Shown here: piece by piece, positions 11,976 to 25,200 of the stretch
How positions within the stretch are numbered: position 1 is the first letter of the stretch
Layout of the letters: each line of letters starts with the position of its first letter
Assembly: GCA_949361645.1 (NCBI GenBank)
Contig: OX442422.1
Span: 10,118,426-10,182,425 of the forward strand
DNA: 64,000 nucleotides
From: Spongilla lacustris
Taxonomy: Eukaryota > Porifera > Demospongiae > Spongillida > Spongillidae
Direction: 5' to 3'
Made by a program: the position numbers and the translations under genes
Notes under the pieces: model-generated
What the model saw: the letters and a program-made list of their open reading frames with translations, nothing else
The model's database searches: none
What the model was told of the DNA's origin: nothing

Positions 11976-14900
11976 ATGGGTGTACAGAGCAGGAAAAGAA
12001 AACAGGTGGTTTCACTTTCATTGAGTGTCCCTGCTTCCAAAAGACTGTTTCTCAATCCTACGAATGATGATGATTTAGAGGCATTCAGTGAAGGTAAGCC
12101 ACACAACCTGCTGCCCCTTTGTGTAATGCCCCAGCACAAAGCAAGTGTTGTGACAAAGCTGTGGTTTTTTTTTGTCTAGTTAATGCTCCTTCAGAAAGTG
12201 TACTTTATGTCTCCAGTGAAGCAGACCTAAGAGAACAATGTTTACACCAAGGTCGTCTGTCAGAGAGTGTTATCGTTCATCGCAGACTATCGGACTCTTC
12301 TGTTGATTCAAGAGGATCCCTATCTGCTGACAGTGGAGTTGAAATAGATAGCACTATAGGTGGCAATGGGTCCCCGTGCACACCTGTATCCTGTACCAAA
12401 CTAATTAAACAAAATTCCACTTATCTGAAAAGAACTCAACCAGCATGTAAGTTTCAGGCTGAATTGGTACAAGATGAAGGCTATGTCAGGAGGCTGGCTA
12501 GCTTAAATGCGCAAGCTTGTGTTTCTGCACTCTTTGCATCCAAGCCAAAAATGCAGCTGAAATGCCTGAATAGTGATTACAGCATGGATTCTGCTTTGAA
12601 GAACCTTCATGAAACAACAGAACAGAAATGCATTCAGGAAGGAAAGTCATTTTGTGAACATGAACTGATAACAGATTCCTTTGATGATAAACATGAAGAT
12701 GGCCACCAGACCATTCAGAAGAGCTGGAGTGCATGGGACACTAATGCATGCGGTTGCCTTCAGTCTTTGATGACAAATCCTCCAGCTGTTGTTCCCATCG
12801 GAATGAAGAATGTAGTGGAGATAGTTGAACTGCTAAAGGCAACTGCATGCACCCCTTCGATTAAACCCAAACGAGTGAGTACTTAAAATCACTGTTGGGG
12901 ATCTGTTTACTACATCATATGCTATACAGGGGGACAATCGTTGGAGTTGCTATGGAGATCCAATTAGAGAACTTCGGTATCACCATCCTGAGGTAGGTTT
13001 GAGAAGGCTTCAAACAATGGGGGGACACTACAGAGTGGTGATGAGTGCTCTCACTTTGGTGAATGAAGTGTTCCAGGGTTTATGCCCGTATACAGCTCCG
13101 TATAGCCATGCAGCATATTTGACTAGAGCAATAATGAATTGTGTAATAGATGACCTAGCACTCCCACTGTCGGACATAATCCAAGGAAGGTAAGTTTTTG
13201 GTAATGAAATGTACTTGGGTTCAGAGTGCTTGGAGGCTATTCAGTACAGCTACAGATGGATCCTCTGCATGCTTGAGACCATGTACCTGCTTGCTGTTGC
13301 TTTTCAGCTAATTATATGAAGGAGTTGTATAGCTGCATTTATGTTTTGCTGCATGAGCAACATATCTACAGCAGTGATTTTGCAACCGTGAGAGCCATAT
13401 GATGCTTGACTTAGTTTTACACAACCTTCCTTGCTGGCAGGTGCAGATAATGCATTGTTGGTTTAGCTTGTGCACTTCCTAAATATGCATGTCTACCTCT
13501 GAATTTAAGCCTAAATCATCTGTGGTATGTCACATGTTTGCGGGTACGGGGTAGTATACAGAAGGTACTAGCATTATGCATGGGCTTTACTCAGGGTACT
13601 ACATGCAGATATGCATGGGCCACTACATGTGGATATTCTCTGGGGTGTTATGAGATATACAAGCATAAACCTTCATTCTCCCAAAGATGTGAAGAGATGC
13701 ATTGTTATATAACACTGAGGTCTTTTTCACTTGCAAAATGAACATAGAGGCTGGCCCTGGTGTTGGTTAGTGCAGGCTGGCCCTGGTGTTGGTTAGTGTA
13801 GGCTGGCCCTGGTGTTGGTTAGTGCAGGCTGGCCCTGGTGTTGGTTAGTGCAGGCTGGCCCTGGTGTTGGTTAGTGCAGGCTGGCCCTGGTGTTGGTTAG
13901 TGCAGGCTGGCCCTGGTGTTGGTTAGTGCAGGCTGGCCCTGGTGTTGGTTAGTGCAGGCTGGCCCTGGTGTTGGTTAGTGCAGGCTGGCCCTGGTGTTGG
14001 TTAGTGCAGGCTGGCCCTGGTGTTGGTTAGTGCAGGCTGGCCCTGGTGTTGGTTAGTGCAGGCTGGCCCTGGTGTTGGTTAGTGCAGGCTGGCCCTGGTG
14101 TTGGTTAGTGCAGGCTGGCCCTGGTGTTGGTTAGTGCAGGCTGGCCCTGGTGTTGGTTAGTGCAGGCTGGCCCTGGTGTTGGTTAGTGCAGGCTGGCCCT
14201 GGTGTTGGTTAGTGCAGGCTGGCTCTGGTGTTGGCATATCAGCGTGCCCTCCAATCATTCAGATCAAACACTGGATTGTAATGAACTTTGATTGCTGGTA
14301 GTTAAGATTCTTTTAAAAACTTACTGAGAAAAAGCCAAAGGACCACAATCAATATTATACTTCTGTATAGTGTCAGTACAGGTCCCCATACCATTGTATA
14401 CAGTGATAATCAGTACAGGTCCCCATACCATTGTATACAGTGATGATCAGTACAGGTCCCCATACCATTGTATACAGTGATAATCAGTACAGGTCCCCAT
14501 ACCATTGTATACAGTGATGATCAGTACAGGTCCCCATACCATTGTATACAGTGATGATCAGTACAGGTCCCCATACCATTGTATACAGTGATGATCAGTA
14601 CAGGTCCCCATACCATTGTATACAGTGATGATCATTACAGGTCCCCATACCATTGTATACAGTGATAATCAGTACAGATAGATCCCTTGGTCACATGTTT
14701 ACACATTCTGTCTGTCAGGATTAATTGTGGTGATGGTGTGTAAACTATTCTTAGCATGCTATCACATTTCACATTACCTGTATCATTTTGAGGGAGTGAC
14801 ATTTCAATTAACATGAGGATTATAGTATGGCTGATTGATAAATGGAGTTTTCTTTGTGCCTGTAGACCAATGACTGTACAGTAAGGAAATACTATATTGG

Positions 14901-15786
14901 AATCAAGAGAAAGCAGGAGGTGATGCTGCTTGACATCTTGCTGAATGTGCCATTAATATTTTGGTGTCTATATTTAGGAAATCTTTGTCCGTGACTGTAT
15001 TTTGGTCAAAGGCAGTAGTGCAAAGAAACCCTACATTGCAAAAGTCGCTAGTTTTTGGCAAGAGAAAGGTAATGTAACCAGTTTCAATACATGAAAGTGT
15101 GTGTTGTGTGTGTTTTTGTTGTGTGTGTGTGTTGTGTGTGTGTTATGTAAGTATTGTATTCTCTGCAGGAGGTCTTATGATGACACTTTTCTGGTACTAC
15201 CGACCAGATGATGTGCAGGATTTGTGTATAACTGACTTTATTGAGGTACAGTGTACATGTACAATGTCTGACTTCAGCTACATGTGGTTATACTTGCACT
15301 CACTTAATTGCAGGGGGAGCTGTTAGCGTCAGAGCACCATGACGAGAACACAGTTGCTTGCATAGAGGAGAAGTGTTACGTTGTTGGGTTTGCACAATAC
15401 TGCAGGTGAGGTTTTTTTATTCTGAATAGACCAAGCTTTGCAATATGTAGACCAAGGTTTCTGGAAAAGATTGTACCTGAGTGTCAAGGCTTAGTACAAT
15501 CTTTGTGTAATATTTGCACAACCACACGACTTCATGTTGTTACTTGTTAGACAGTTACAGTTTCATGTCATTAATTGTTAATAGATTCATAGCAGGAAGA
15601 AAACGAGATGAAGATTCTCTTGGATTTCCAGGTGCTTCCTTCATTCTTCCCAAGACCACCGAAGATACTTCTGTCAAAGGACATTGGCTTCCTGCTACTG
15701 ACGCTGACCCTTCTTTGGTTTTCTTGTGCCGACGTGGTTACAACCATCTAACTGGGCGACTCTTCAGGTCGACCCCAAGCAAATGA
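11976..15786 (+). CDS. BAHD1: BAHD1-like BAH-domain protein A (tandem paralogue 1)
   Basis: Exons: 11976(or upstream)-12093, 12180-12874, 12930-12992, 14866-14919, 14978-15068, 15169-15245, 15314-15405, 15585-15786 (TGA); about 463 residues from the ATG at 11976. In-frame ATGs at 11925 and 11880 and a possible acceptor at 11915 leave the true start open. The N-terminal half is a disordered Ser/Thr-rich region with KRK clusters, an SADSGVEID motif and the block [17 protein letters not shown]. The BAH domain runs from about KYYIGIKRK through [29 protein letters not shown] and QYCRF to [16 protein letters not shown] and GRLF, matching the remembered vertebrate BAHD1 C-terminus. BAHD1 is a nuclear heterochromatin factor whose BAH domain binds H3K27me3 and recruits HDAC/MIER complexes. 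Paralogue B lies about 7 kb downstream in the same orientation. Confidence 0.88.
13746..14236. repeat. 26-bp minisatellite (about 19 copies)
   Basis: Near-perfect copies of a 26-bp unit containing GGCTGGCCCTGGTGTTGG, inside the third intron of BAHD1-like gene A. Confidence 0.96.
14372..14680. repeat. 37-bp minisatellite (about 8 copies)
   Basis: Unit contains AGGTCCCCATACCATTGTAT followed by ACAGTGATRATCAGT. It lies in the same intron as the 26-bp array, about 185 bp before the next exon. Confidence 0.95.
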
Positions 15787-17061
15787 TACTTTTGTGACCA
15801 TTCTGCATAATATTGCCTGTCATTTGGCACAGCACTCAGTATTTAACACTGATCCATGCACAATCATTAATTTGTTTATTTTATCCTTTTTTGGAATCCG
15901 TTTGTAAACGCTTCTGCGATTAAGATATATTATAGGCTATACGAGCGGCATATGTAAGCTTGTTTTACCAAGGATATTTAATTATTACATGGATTAGAAA
16001 CGTATATTATAACGTGACGCTATCCTGGTTAGTCCCGCGGTATTGTGAACCACTTTTCTCAACAGGGGGATCATTTTATTGGAAGTTGTGGTACTTTTTA
16101 AGCTTCCGAGTCATCGTTGTAGTGCAACATCATAATCATTTTATATTCTGTGGTTAATAGGAGTCGGGGAAAAAAAAAAAAAAAAACACTACGGGACTAA
16201 ATTTACTCGAAAAAAAAAAAAAAACCAAAAACGCTTTGGAACGGTATCTTTACAATATTAAACACTTATCAGGCGTTATAACTCCGAGTGGATTGTTAAC
16301 ATTACAAATTTACAATGTAATGTTAATAATCCTTGGTCTGAGTTATTGTTACAGTTTCTACGTCCGTATCTTCAACACAAATGACAAAAAGTGGTCCACA
16401 AGGTGTTACCGAGGATGGCGTCAAATAATAATTATAGGTATACGTATATATGATACCATGTAATAATTTTAAAAATATCCTTGGTTTTACGTACTTTCGC
16501 CATTTTGAATTGTCTAAAGCAACGAAACAAAAAATTATTATCATACCATATTAGGACAAAAACAAAACAAACCAAAAAATAAATAAATAAATAATAACTC
16601 AAACTGAAGATTGTGTTTCATTTCACGATCCCATAAAGAGGAGCCCCCATCTTTAGCATGTAACCTGTTCATTCATCACAATTCAATAGCTCGACATGCG
16701 AAATACAAAAACCCATGTGTGTGCTTATATGCTAGGCTGCATGCATGCGTTCTTAAACGGTTTCAAACCGCTACATCGAAAACTAGTTAGTTTGAGTTGG
16801 TAGTTATGGAAAATTATAAGCAGCCACTGTGATTGCGTAGAGTGTAGCAGAAACCAATTGGTTCACACTTGACAGCTAGCGTTTCAGACGAAATAGTAAT
16901 TTCTCCTTGCGGCCCAGTTGAAGTATATTTTGTTATAAATTCTTTGTGAATGAAATTATCGCATGTCTATCATGTGACAATCGACTTAAAACACATTATC
17001 TATAAGTAGCCTTGTACCGCTGCAAGAAAGCAGCGATATAAGGAGGCTGATGTATATATGA
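15787..17061. other. 3' flank of BAHD1-like A, AT-rich, no gene seen
   Basis: AT-rich DNA with two poly-A runs near 16169-16186 and 16209-16224. Nothing with coding or RNA features was recognised. Confidence 0.5.
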
Positions 17062-17070
17062 AGGAAGACC

Positions 17071-17676
17071 CAATTTGGGCGTATAGCGACCTTCGGAAGG
17101 TCGAGTACTGTTGTTGCATGTACAAGCAGTCCAATCAGAATGCATGGGGGCGCCAAAATTCTTCGACCGATTCGCCTGTACAAGCAGTCCAATCAGAATG
17201 CATGGGGGCGCCAAAATTCTTCGACCGATTCGCCTGTACAAAAAAAAAATATGGGTCCGGGTTTAATACTCGACCTTCCGCCGATAGTATCCGCAGGGAC
17301 TGGGAACGAGGTGAATTCCAATGTTACGCCACACCTCGGCGGATGGGAATTATACGCATTTTGTACCTGAAAGGAACATTTTAGTTGTTTCGAGCGCAAG
17401 TTGCGGGTTGGACATGCTAATGACTCTTTAAAAAACTAGTCATTTTCGTTTTTATCTCAGTAAGCTAAAAAATCTTACTTGTCCCATAGTGATGATACTT
17501 AGTTGTACTTTGGTAGCGGGCGAACAAATAAGAACGTGAAAAAAATGCTTGAAACACTTATAATTCCCATCCGCCGCCATCGAATCATCCCCCACCAGTG
17601 GGTGTGGCATAACATTGGAATGCACCTCGTTCTCAGTCCCTGTGAATACTATCTATAGGTCGGGCTACGCCCAACT
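17071..17676. mobile_element. Mutator-like MITE, 606 bp, exact 9-bp TSD, with internal 58-bp duplication
   Basis: The left end begins CAATTTGGGCGTATAGCGAC and the right end is AGGTCGGGCTACGCCCAACT. These are inverted relatives of the micro-MITE at 7212-7277. The 9-bp repeat AGGAAGACC flanks it at 17062-17070 and 17677-17685. Inside, a 58-bp segment starting TGTACAAGCAGTCCAATCAG is directly duplicated (from about 17118). A second set of inverted arms (about 17281-17360 versus 17563-17655, sharing AGGGACTGGGAACGAGGTG) makes a large foldback. Confidence 0.8.
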
Positions 17677-17685
17677 AGGAAGACC

Positions 17686-20080
17686 TGCGGTTTCGAAGCC
17701 ATATTTTATAACGGGTGAAGCCAAATGACTCTATTGAGAGCCTATTTATATCGCTGTTGTCCCCAGAAGATTGTGTTCAATATACTATTGATAATATGGA
17801 CTCCTACCACGCGAATCAGATGCATGCATAAAAAGTGTTGTCAGAATAAGCTGCCGTCATCAAAAATTTCAGTTTAATGTTTGTTTGACAAGAGTTCTCT
17901 CATTGACAAGGTCAGACTGTTATCAATACCAGCCCTACATTCCTCCTCACGGTTCTCTATTGTGCCAACCCCTGGTCAGTACTTGCACCTTGACCACGAT
18001 CACCATGGATACATCAGCAGGATTCTGTACTCTGTGCTCTGACCACTCCTTAGAGATCCTTTTGGGCTCTTTCATGTGACACATGAAAAGAAATTAATAC
18101 GAGTTTAATGAATTCATATGCAGTGTTGGTGCGTGCACAAGTACTATAGATTATAGTTAACTTTAATTTATGAATGTCACTAAATCACGCGATGAAAAAG
18201 CTCTATATACATGTCTGTTCTGGGAGTGTAACAGATTGCATGGCTTCTAGCAAATTGCATGTTTATACAGAAGCCGGTTGCTAAAAGCCAGAATGCTTAA
18301 TGTTTGTATCTATTTCCATATCTGTATGCCCTGAATGTTTGTGTATGTATTGTGAAAAATGAATATCATTTGTTAAACAACGCCGTCAAAGAACTCGTAT
18401 ATATCAACCATGCACTGTTGTTGCAAGATCATCATTTTTCGAACATAGAGGCTTGTACAGTTACTGTAAGAAACACATTTTGAAACATGGCCAAACAGGA
18501 GCGTTAAAAAAGTGCATATCACATCAGTGCTTCATATGATGCACGCAGGGCGGCGTACCCGGAATGCTGCCACGTCAAGCTGATAATTGAGTTGTAAATA
18601 GTTTGGGCGCGGCCCCTCCTAGTCTGAGTTTGCATGTGAATTTGCATCCACTGTATAAAATCAGTAGAAATGGCTGCATATATAGCTAATGGCTCGCAAA
18701 TAAAATAAAACCGATACAGTAATATAATCGTTTATTTATACCACTTAGCCAATGAGATACGTTGAATTCTTGGAGGCGTTTATGTCGTCCTAATATAAGC
18801 GATGTACAACTCCGCTCAAAACGCTGCCGGCGCAGCTCATAGAGCAAGGGCTGCCCAACCTAAATCAAGCCACGCCCCCATACTTGTAAATGTAAGAGCT
18901 ATATATACTGCGGATTTAATTTTTTCTTTTCTATATGCCTACACGTGTATATGGGTTACTGTTATTGTTCCGCAGAATCCATAGATTATTGTCTGCGAAC
19001 AGCTCACGAGATCCACAGAGTTGAACGCTTGTTCACACCTCGCAGAAAGCCGGAAGTGTAGTGATCCATGTACTCTTGTGAGTTATGGAATTTCAATGAC
19101 TATAACAGACCACCGAAGTGCCTTATAATGCTGAAAAACCCTTCCTACTTCTATATTTTATTGGTCTGCCGCAAAAATCCCTCCCCGCAACGATAACTGA
19201 ATGTACTGCTGTAGAAAGATAGCTATAAACGTAGATGGGGTAGCTACAGAAATGGGGTTATTGTTCGAAAAAAAGCGCTTCTTTGTGTCAAAATTTCTTT
19301 GCAGATTTCTTATTCTGAGCAAGGGATTTCCTTATCTTTTTGGATTTTTGTTTCAAGCTGTTAGATTGAATTGAATTTCTCGATCCAGGCATTTGCATAC
19401 GAGAATCCACTTATAGTCAGCCACATGTCTACAACCATTTTGAGAAGTTAGGTTTCAATGTCACTTTTTACCTCCCACAGAGCTACAGCCTAAAGGTATT
19501 GACTGACCAATAAGTCATAACATCCAAATAATATACAATTTTGCTTCAATGACTGCTAAAATTACAAAGCATACAACACCAACAATTACTTTGTGCCAGT
19601 CTTCTGAACAGTTCATTCTCCACCTGAAGCATGTCACCAAGACTAAACTAACGGGCTGTGGGTCTTTTAGAGGATGGATGTGATGAAATTTTACTGATCA
19701 ATGCTTCTTTTGTATAAGCTTCTATTAGTATACGTATAGGAATGTAACCTAAGAGCATTTCTTTCTTCATATATATATATATGTTAGGGATTCATCCTCA
19801 GCAACATATATAGTCGAATGTGCGTTAATAGGAAATGTAGACAGAATTTCTCAGAAACTAAGCGGGTTTTCCACATGCAACACTTAAACAATGGAATACC
19901 TTCCACATACCTTCTCGTGCTGCTGAGCGTTCTATTTGGATCCTGTGTTGCAGCTTTCTACTGCAGTACTAACTTCTCTCACCAACTTTACGCGTGAAAG
20001 GAGCCACTGTTTTGCTGAACCGACGGCCACTGACTCAGTCGATCAAGCAGTTCAGTGGCACTTTGGACCGCTGTATGTAT
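17686..20080. other. Intergenic stretch, no gene seen
   Basis: 2.4 kb of AT-rich DNA with no frame, splice chain or repeat array that could be assigned. Confidence 0.5.
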
Positions 20081-20769
20081 CAGTGGCGTCGGAAGGAGAT
20101 AATAGTGGGGGGGGGGGGGGGGCGGGGAGGGTGCGGGAGGGGGGCACCCCTCCCGCCGAGCTAGGGGGCATGGGGGAGCGCTGTCAGCTCCCACTTCGGG
20201 GTCTGGGGCGGAGCCCCTGAAGCCAACGCTTTTTGCGTTTAAAAAAACTCCAAAAACTACACAAAAACGCGGCGGCCATGCAAGAGGTCTAGGCCTTTAT
20301 CATACATATACATGTATTAATACGGTAGGGTACGTGTACTAAGCCCCCCTCCCCCCCGCCCCCACAAAAAAAAAATGGCTCGTGTTTAAACGAGCGTATC
20401 GTCGTAATCATTACCGCTAGCGCATACCTGTTTCAACATTCCTGGAAAGAAATGGTGCTCTAACAAGATTTGAAGAACGGCGCGCAGCAGAGCTCGAGAT
20501 CACGACAATACGCACGTTCAAACATGAGCCATTCTTTTGGTGGCCATGGGGGCGGTGGGAGGTTAACTTCATCACTGCGATACGCGATCCAACTAGCAAT
20601 TAATGTGGCTACGCGAGTGGGAATTGGCAGATTATCTGAAATGTTGTACATGTTAATTGATTGTGCTGTGCGGATGTTCGGATACTTAGCATTGTGAAAA
20701 AATTAACCCCAGCCCGGGGGGCGGAATGATACCCCCCCCCCCCCCCCTCCACTGGTTCCGACGCCTATG
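20081..20769. mobile_element. hAT-like MITE candidate (about 690 bp)
   Basis: Short inverted ends CAGTGGCGTCGGAA and TTCCGACGCCTATG are followed inward by long G and C homopolymers in complementary positions (about 20106-20122 and 20732-20748). The CAGTGGCG-type terminus is hAT-like, but no clear 8-bp target duplication was seen, so the boundaries are less certain than for the next element. Confidence 0.5.
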
Positions 20770-20985
20770 TGTATTCGGTGCCTGTTATACACCCTTTCCG
20801 TCCACGCCCACAATGCGTGGTAAACTGTTTTCCTTCATCCTGTCCTGATCTCGATATCCGCAGCCATGCAATCTAAATGTCACGTTTCCTGCACTTCGTC
20901 TACTTTGCTGCTGTGTACTTGTGATCACAAATTAGCATGGCCTGACGAAAAACAGAATTAAAAAAAAATGCGTAAGAGAGTCTAC

Positions 20986-21840
20986 CAGTGATGCCACGGC
21001 CAGCACGGACCGTCCGTGACCGTATTCATTTGACGGTTTTTGACGGCCGACCGTGACCGTGACCGGGAAGCTTACCGATCACGTGATTAAACCGTGAAAA
21101 ATAACTGGCCGTCAAATTTATTTGCTGGCCGTCCGTGGCCGTCAGAACTTTTGACGGTCCATTAAGTATATACAGGTCACTAGCGTCACGTGCAGTGGAT
21201 TTTTTCCTTGCGTGGCAAATGTCGTCTTTCCAAGAACCTTTGAGGATAAGCCACCTGATAGCGCGGTGAAGTCTGCAGCAAACCCACCCGACTGTCACCA
21301 ACACGTGGCTATGGAACTATTTAAATTTTTATTATTTACGTTGTCCCCCTCGCCATGACATAGTCTCGTCCCCAGCCTGATATGTATTCGTAATATGCAT
21401 CCGCTGCTGCCGAAAGTGAGTCTGGAGACGCGACTTGCCATGATTATGCGTTATCGCGTGGATTCCACGTGCGAGCGAGTTTTCTCCCAGTTGAGACTCA
21501 TTGTGAAGATGGAGGATGGATCCAGCCGGGATTGAATCTGTTCTCTTTCTCAGCTGCAATAAAGCCTTTAGTTAATTGAATCTGTTCATTCACACTTGTT
21601 TTGCTATGCCCATGCATACCGTTAATGAACCATTTCTATTGATACGTGCATGCCAAACTTCTATAGCCTAAATAATGACCGTCCGTGACCGTATTCAAAT
21701 TTTGACGGTTGACGGCCAGCCGTGTACGTGACCGTATTGAAATCGTACGGTCCATCTTTGACCGTGAACGTGACCGTCTATATTTAAACGGCCAGCCGTG
21801 AACGCGACCGGATTGTCAAAAGCTGGCCGCGGCATCACTG
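20986..21840. mobile_element. hAT element remnant, 855 bp, exact 8-bp TSD
   Basis: Ends: CAGTGATGCCACGGCCAGC at the left, and the reverse complement of CAGTGATGCCGCGGCCAGC at the right. The exact 8-bp duplication GAGTCTAC lies at 20978-20985 and 21841-21848, the hAT signature. Subterminal regions carry many GACCGTSCGTGACCGT-like motifs in both orientations, plausible transposase-binding repeats. A short coding relic of the hAT C-terminus is retained. Confidence 0.85.
21395..21535 (+). pseudogene. hAT transposase C-terminal dimerisation-domain relic
   Basis: The plus-strand frame ends with RVDSTCERVFSQLRLIVKM and then a stop. The S-x-C-E-R-x-F-S core followed by an I-V segment is the hallmark of the hAT C-terminal dimerisation region. 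Only about 46 codons are open and the rest of the transposase is missing. Confidence 0.6.
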
Positions 21841-21848
21841 GAGTCTAC

Positions 21849-22205
21849 TAATTTGCATGGAGCCGCTCTCTTTACATATGACCAGGCTCATATTGTAGGT
21901 GTCGCAAGCACTTACGGATAATGAAAAAGTTATGCAGCCGATGAATTGCATGACTCGAATGTAGTTCAGATTGTTTATTATAGCTAGAGCAGCTGTGTAC
22001 GAATTGCGCAATTGCAAGGAAGCAATAAATTTAGTAGCGGCATGCGCTATCTATATATAGAATCATACCATCAAATAGATAATTAGTTATTCATTGCACT
22101 CTCCCGCCCCCAATGGAAATTACATTGCACAAGGCGAAGTGGGCGAACTAACGTAATCCAGTCTGCGCGCCGTGTGCTAGCTACTTGTGGAGAAGCACTA
22201 CAGCC
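21849..22205. other. Upstream region of BAHD1-like gene B
   Basis: Ordinary AT-rich flank. The 60 bp before the proposed start at 22206 contain CTAACGTAATCC and GCGCGCCG and could hold a promoter, but no element is certain. Confidence 0.35.
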
Positions 22206-25200
22206 ATGTTAGAGTAAGTGTAGCTTTTAAAGAGTGTGTAGTAGCACTATTAATGAAGAATAGTGTTGTGGGCCTGTGACATCGTTATGTTGGAGTTGGG
22301 CCGGGCATACATACTCCTACAAAGAACACGAGTAAACGCTACCTTCGGCTTATCGGGGTTTGATGTTCAAAAATGTTTTCCCGAAGTGTAGTTAGTCTGA
22401 TGTGGGTTTTTGGCACGAGAGGGGTTTTGAGCACTGGGAGACATTGAAGTTTTGTTGTCCTCTATAACGTGTTGTTCTGGTACCTCTAACCCTACGCACT
22501 GGAATGACTAGCTTTCTTTCAATCAACACATAGTAGTGGAGATAGAAGTCGCGGTAAGCAGGGTCCCACATGGTGTAACATCGTCGACTTTTTAAGGGCC
22601 AGAATATAAAATGTCGCCTAGGCTATGCCTCGTATTGTACGATATAGTAGAAGGCCTAAACAGGCTTATGTTGTAGCTTCTCTATATTCACCTCCCCCAG
22701 CTGTCATCGCTGATTGTTGCACCAGATAAATCGCCATCTGTTTTTTAACTTTTAAATGAACATAGAAGGTTCGCATTACATGTGATGGGGCTCTAAAAGT
22801 TTGTTAAAGTTCACTGATCATAGCCTCATAGAGTGCGTGGGGATAATAGCCTCATAGAGTGCGTGGGGATCATAGCCTCACAGAGTGCGTGGAGATCATA
22901 GCTTCATAGAGTGCGTGGGGATCATAGCCTCATAGAGTGCGTGGGGATCATAGCCTCATAGAGTGTGTGGGGATCATAGCCTCATAGAGTGCATGGGGAT
23001 CATAGCCTCATAGAATGCGTGGGGATCATAGCCTCATAGAGTGCGTGGGGATCATAGCCTCATAGAGTGCGTGGGGATCATAGCCTCATAGAGTGCGTGG
23101 GGATCATAGCCTCATAGAGTGCGTGGGGATAGTGCTCTACTCCACGTATTTACATGCACAGTTCTCTATTTGGAGATTGCATTTGCCACCATATTGTTCT
23201 AGAACTACAGCTTCTATACATGCATTGTAGCTAAAACATGCATATGCACATCCGTGTTCATTTCCTGTGTCACAACTACTTTAGGGTCAATCAGAGTCTA
23301 GAAGGCATCATTTGCAATAACGATATGCTGAACAGAAAACGTGTTTCAGCTGTGCCTCAATGCATGATTGCACCTGCTGCAAAGAGAATTTTTGTTTCTG
23401 GAAACATTGATACCCATTCTGATTTAACTGAAGCATCAGAGAGTCACAACAGCATGCATTCATTACTTCCTATATTGGCAAATAGTCCTCCACCCTCACG
23501 ATCGGGCATCATGGGTAATGAAGTGAGGCACATGTCTGACTCCTCAAGTGATGAATCTGATGATTCAACTTCAACAGTTGATAGTGGAGTGGAAACAGAT
23601 GTTGGAAAAACACCTACAAAGCCTCCAAAGTTTCTGAAGCCTACACTGTCAGTAGTTCATTTGAAAAGATCAGACAGTACCAGAACTGATGAAAAACCTT
23701 TACAGGAAGATGGTTTTGTTAGAAGAATGGCCAACCTAAATGCAAGGGCACGTGTTAGTGTTATGTTGCAACGTGGTAAATACAACAAGAAAAAAAAGCT
23801 GTCACCATCCATTGCCGAGGCTGTGCAAGATACAGCGAAGAGGAACAGTGTAACTGTTTCTTCTGCACATTTTGACACACAAATGTACGCAATACCCTGG
23901 TCAGAAACAACAGACTCTACAATTAGTACTGAAACAATAGGCAATATTGATTCCCAACCTGAGGACGTTACCTACAACAATTTAGGTCTTTTGTACGATG
24001 GTAGAACGGTTCATCCTCATTTAAGAATTCTTCTTGAGGATGGAAATATTCCTTCCCGAATCATTCCTTTGATTGTCCCGGCAGCACTTAGTTATGTGTG
24101 TAGTCATGTGATGCAAACTGTCAATCAGGAAACCATAACAAGATTTTCAGCAGTTAGCAAAGCACGGAGGGTGAGTACAATGGGTGCCTGTAGATGAATA
24201 ATTATTGTACCCTGTACGCAGGGGGACAATGGGTGGAGCCACTACGGAGAGCCAATCAAAGTGGTGCAATACCATGATGAGGTAAGGCAGAAAATATAAC
24301 TGAGCAGGCTAATATGCTCTTTCAACACTGAGGCTAGAACAAATGCTTATAGCCTCTGCTGCATGAGTATGTCTGGTAGAGTTGTTTCTCACATTTTTTA
24401 GTGCACATATTTGTATGGCCTGTTTTGATAGCTCAAGACACAATGGTGCCACTTCATTATGCAGTGCAATAATAGTTCGTTTACGTGATTTTTACACATC
24501 ATTCTATAGACTTTCTTCCAGATGTGGGTGGCCAATTTCACAAGATCTTTTCAGTACTGTTCTTAATTTATCTCACCAATGAGGACTGAGATACAGATAG
24601 AGATAGGTTGCTATGATTATAATTCAGGTACAATAGCTTCTCCTCTGTGTTAACATCGCATACTATATATGCTGTTTGGACTTTGTAAGAGGCCTTACAA
24701 GTTCCATCCAGTCCATATTGGTCTCATCCAGGCAGCTTTGGGCAATGCGATTATGTGTGCACACATGCTGTGTACAGAATGTTGCCTTCATCAATGTTCA
24801 TAGAAACTTATGAACACAAAGAGCAGGTTATATTGTCCTTTCACACAAAATCAATATATAAATTTATTCCATGGAAGAGTAGTGTTACACAAAGTAAGCA
24901 AGATGTTTTACTTGCCGGTCTATTTTCAATATGTTAAATAGCCATAACATTGTGGGCTTACTAAATGTCGTCTAGCTCTGTTGGGACTGAGACAAACAAG
25001 GAGTGAGATAGCTTGACATACACGGTGTGCCTTAGAGGTCTTACAAACTTTAACTTCCTCTTGTGCAACTTTACAGAATAACAAACTGCGGACCAGGAAA
25101 TACTACATTGGAGTGAAAAGGAAGGAAGAAGTGAGGCAAATTAAGTTTCTGTTGCTACTTTGTTAGTACTTTTCAACTTAGATCATCTTTGTACGAAACT

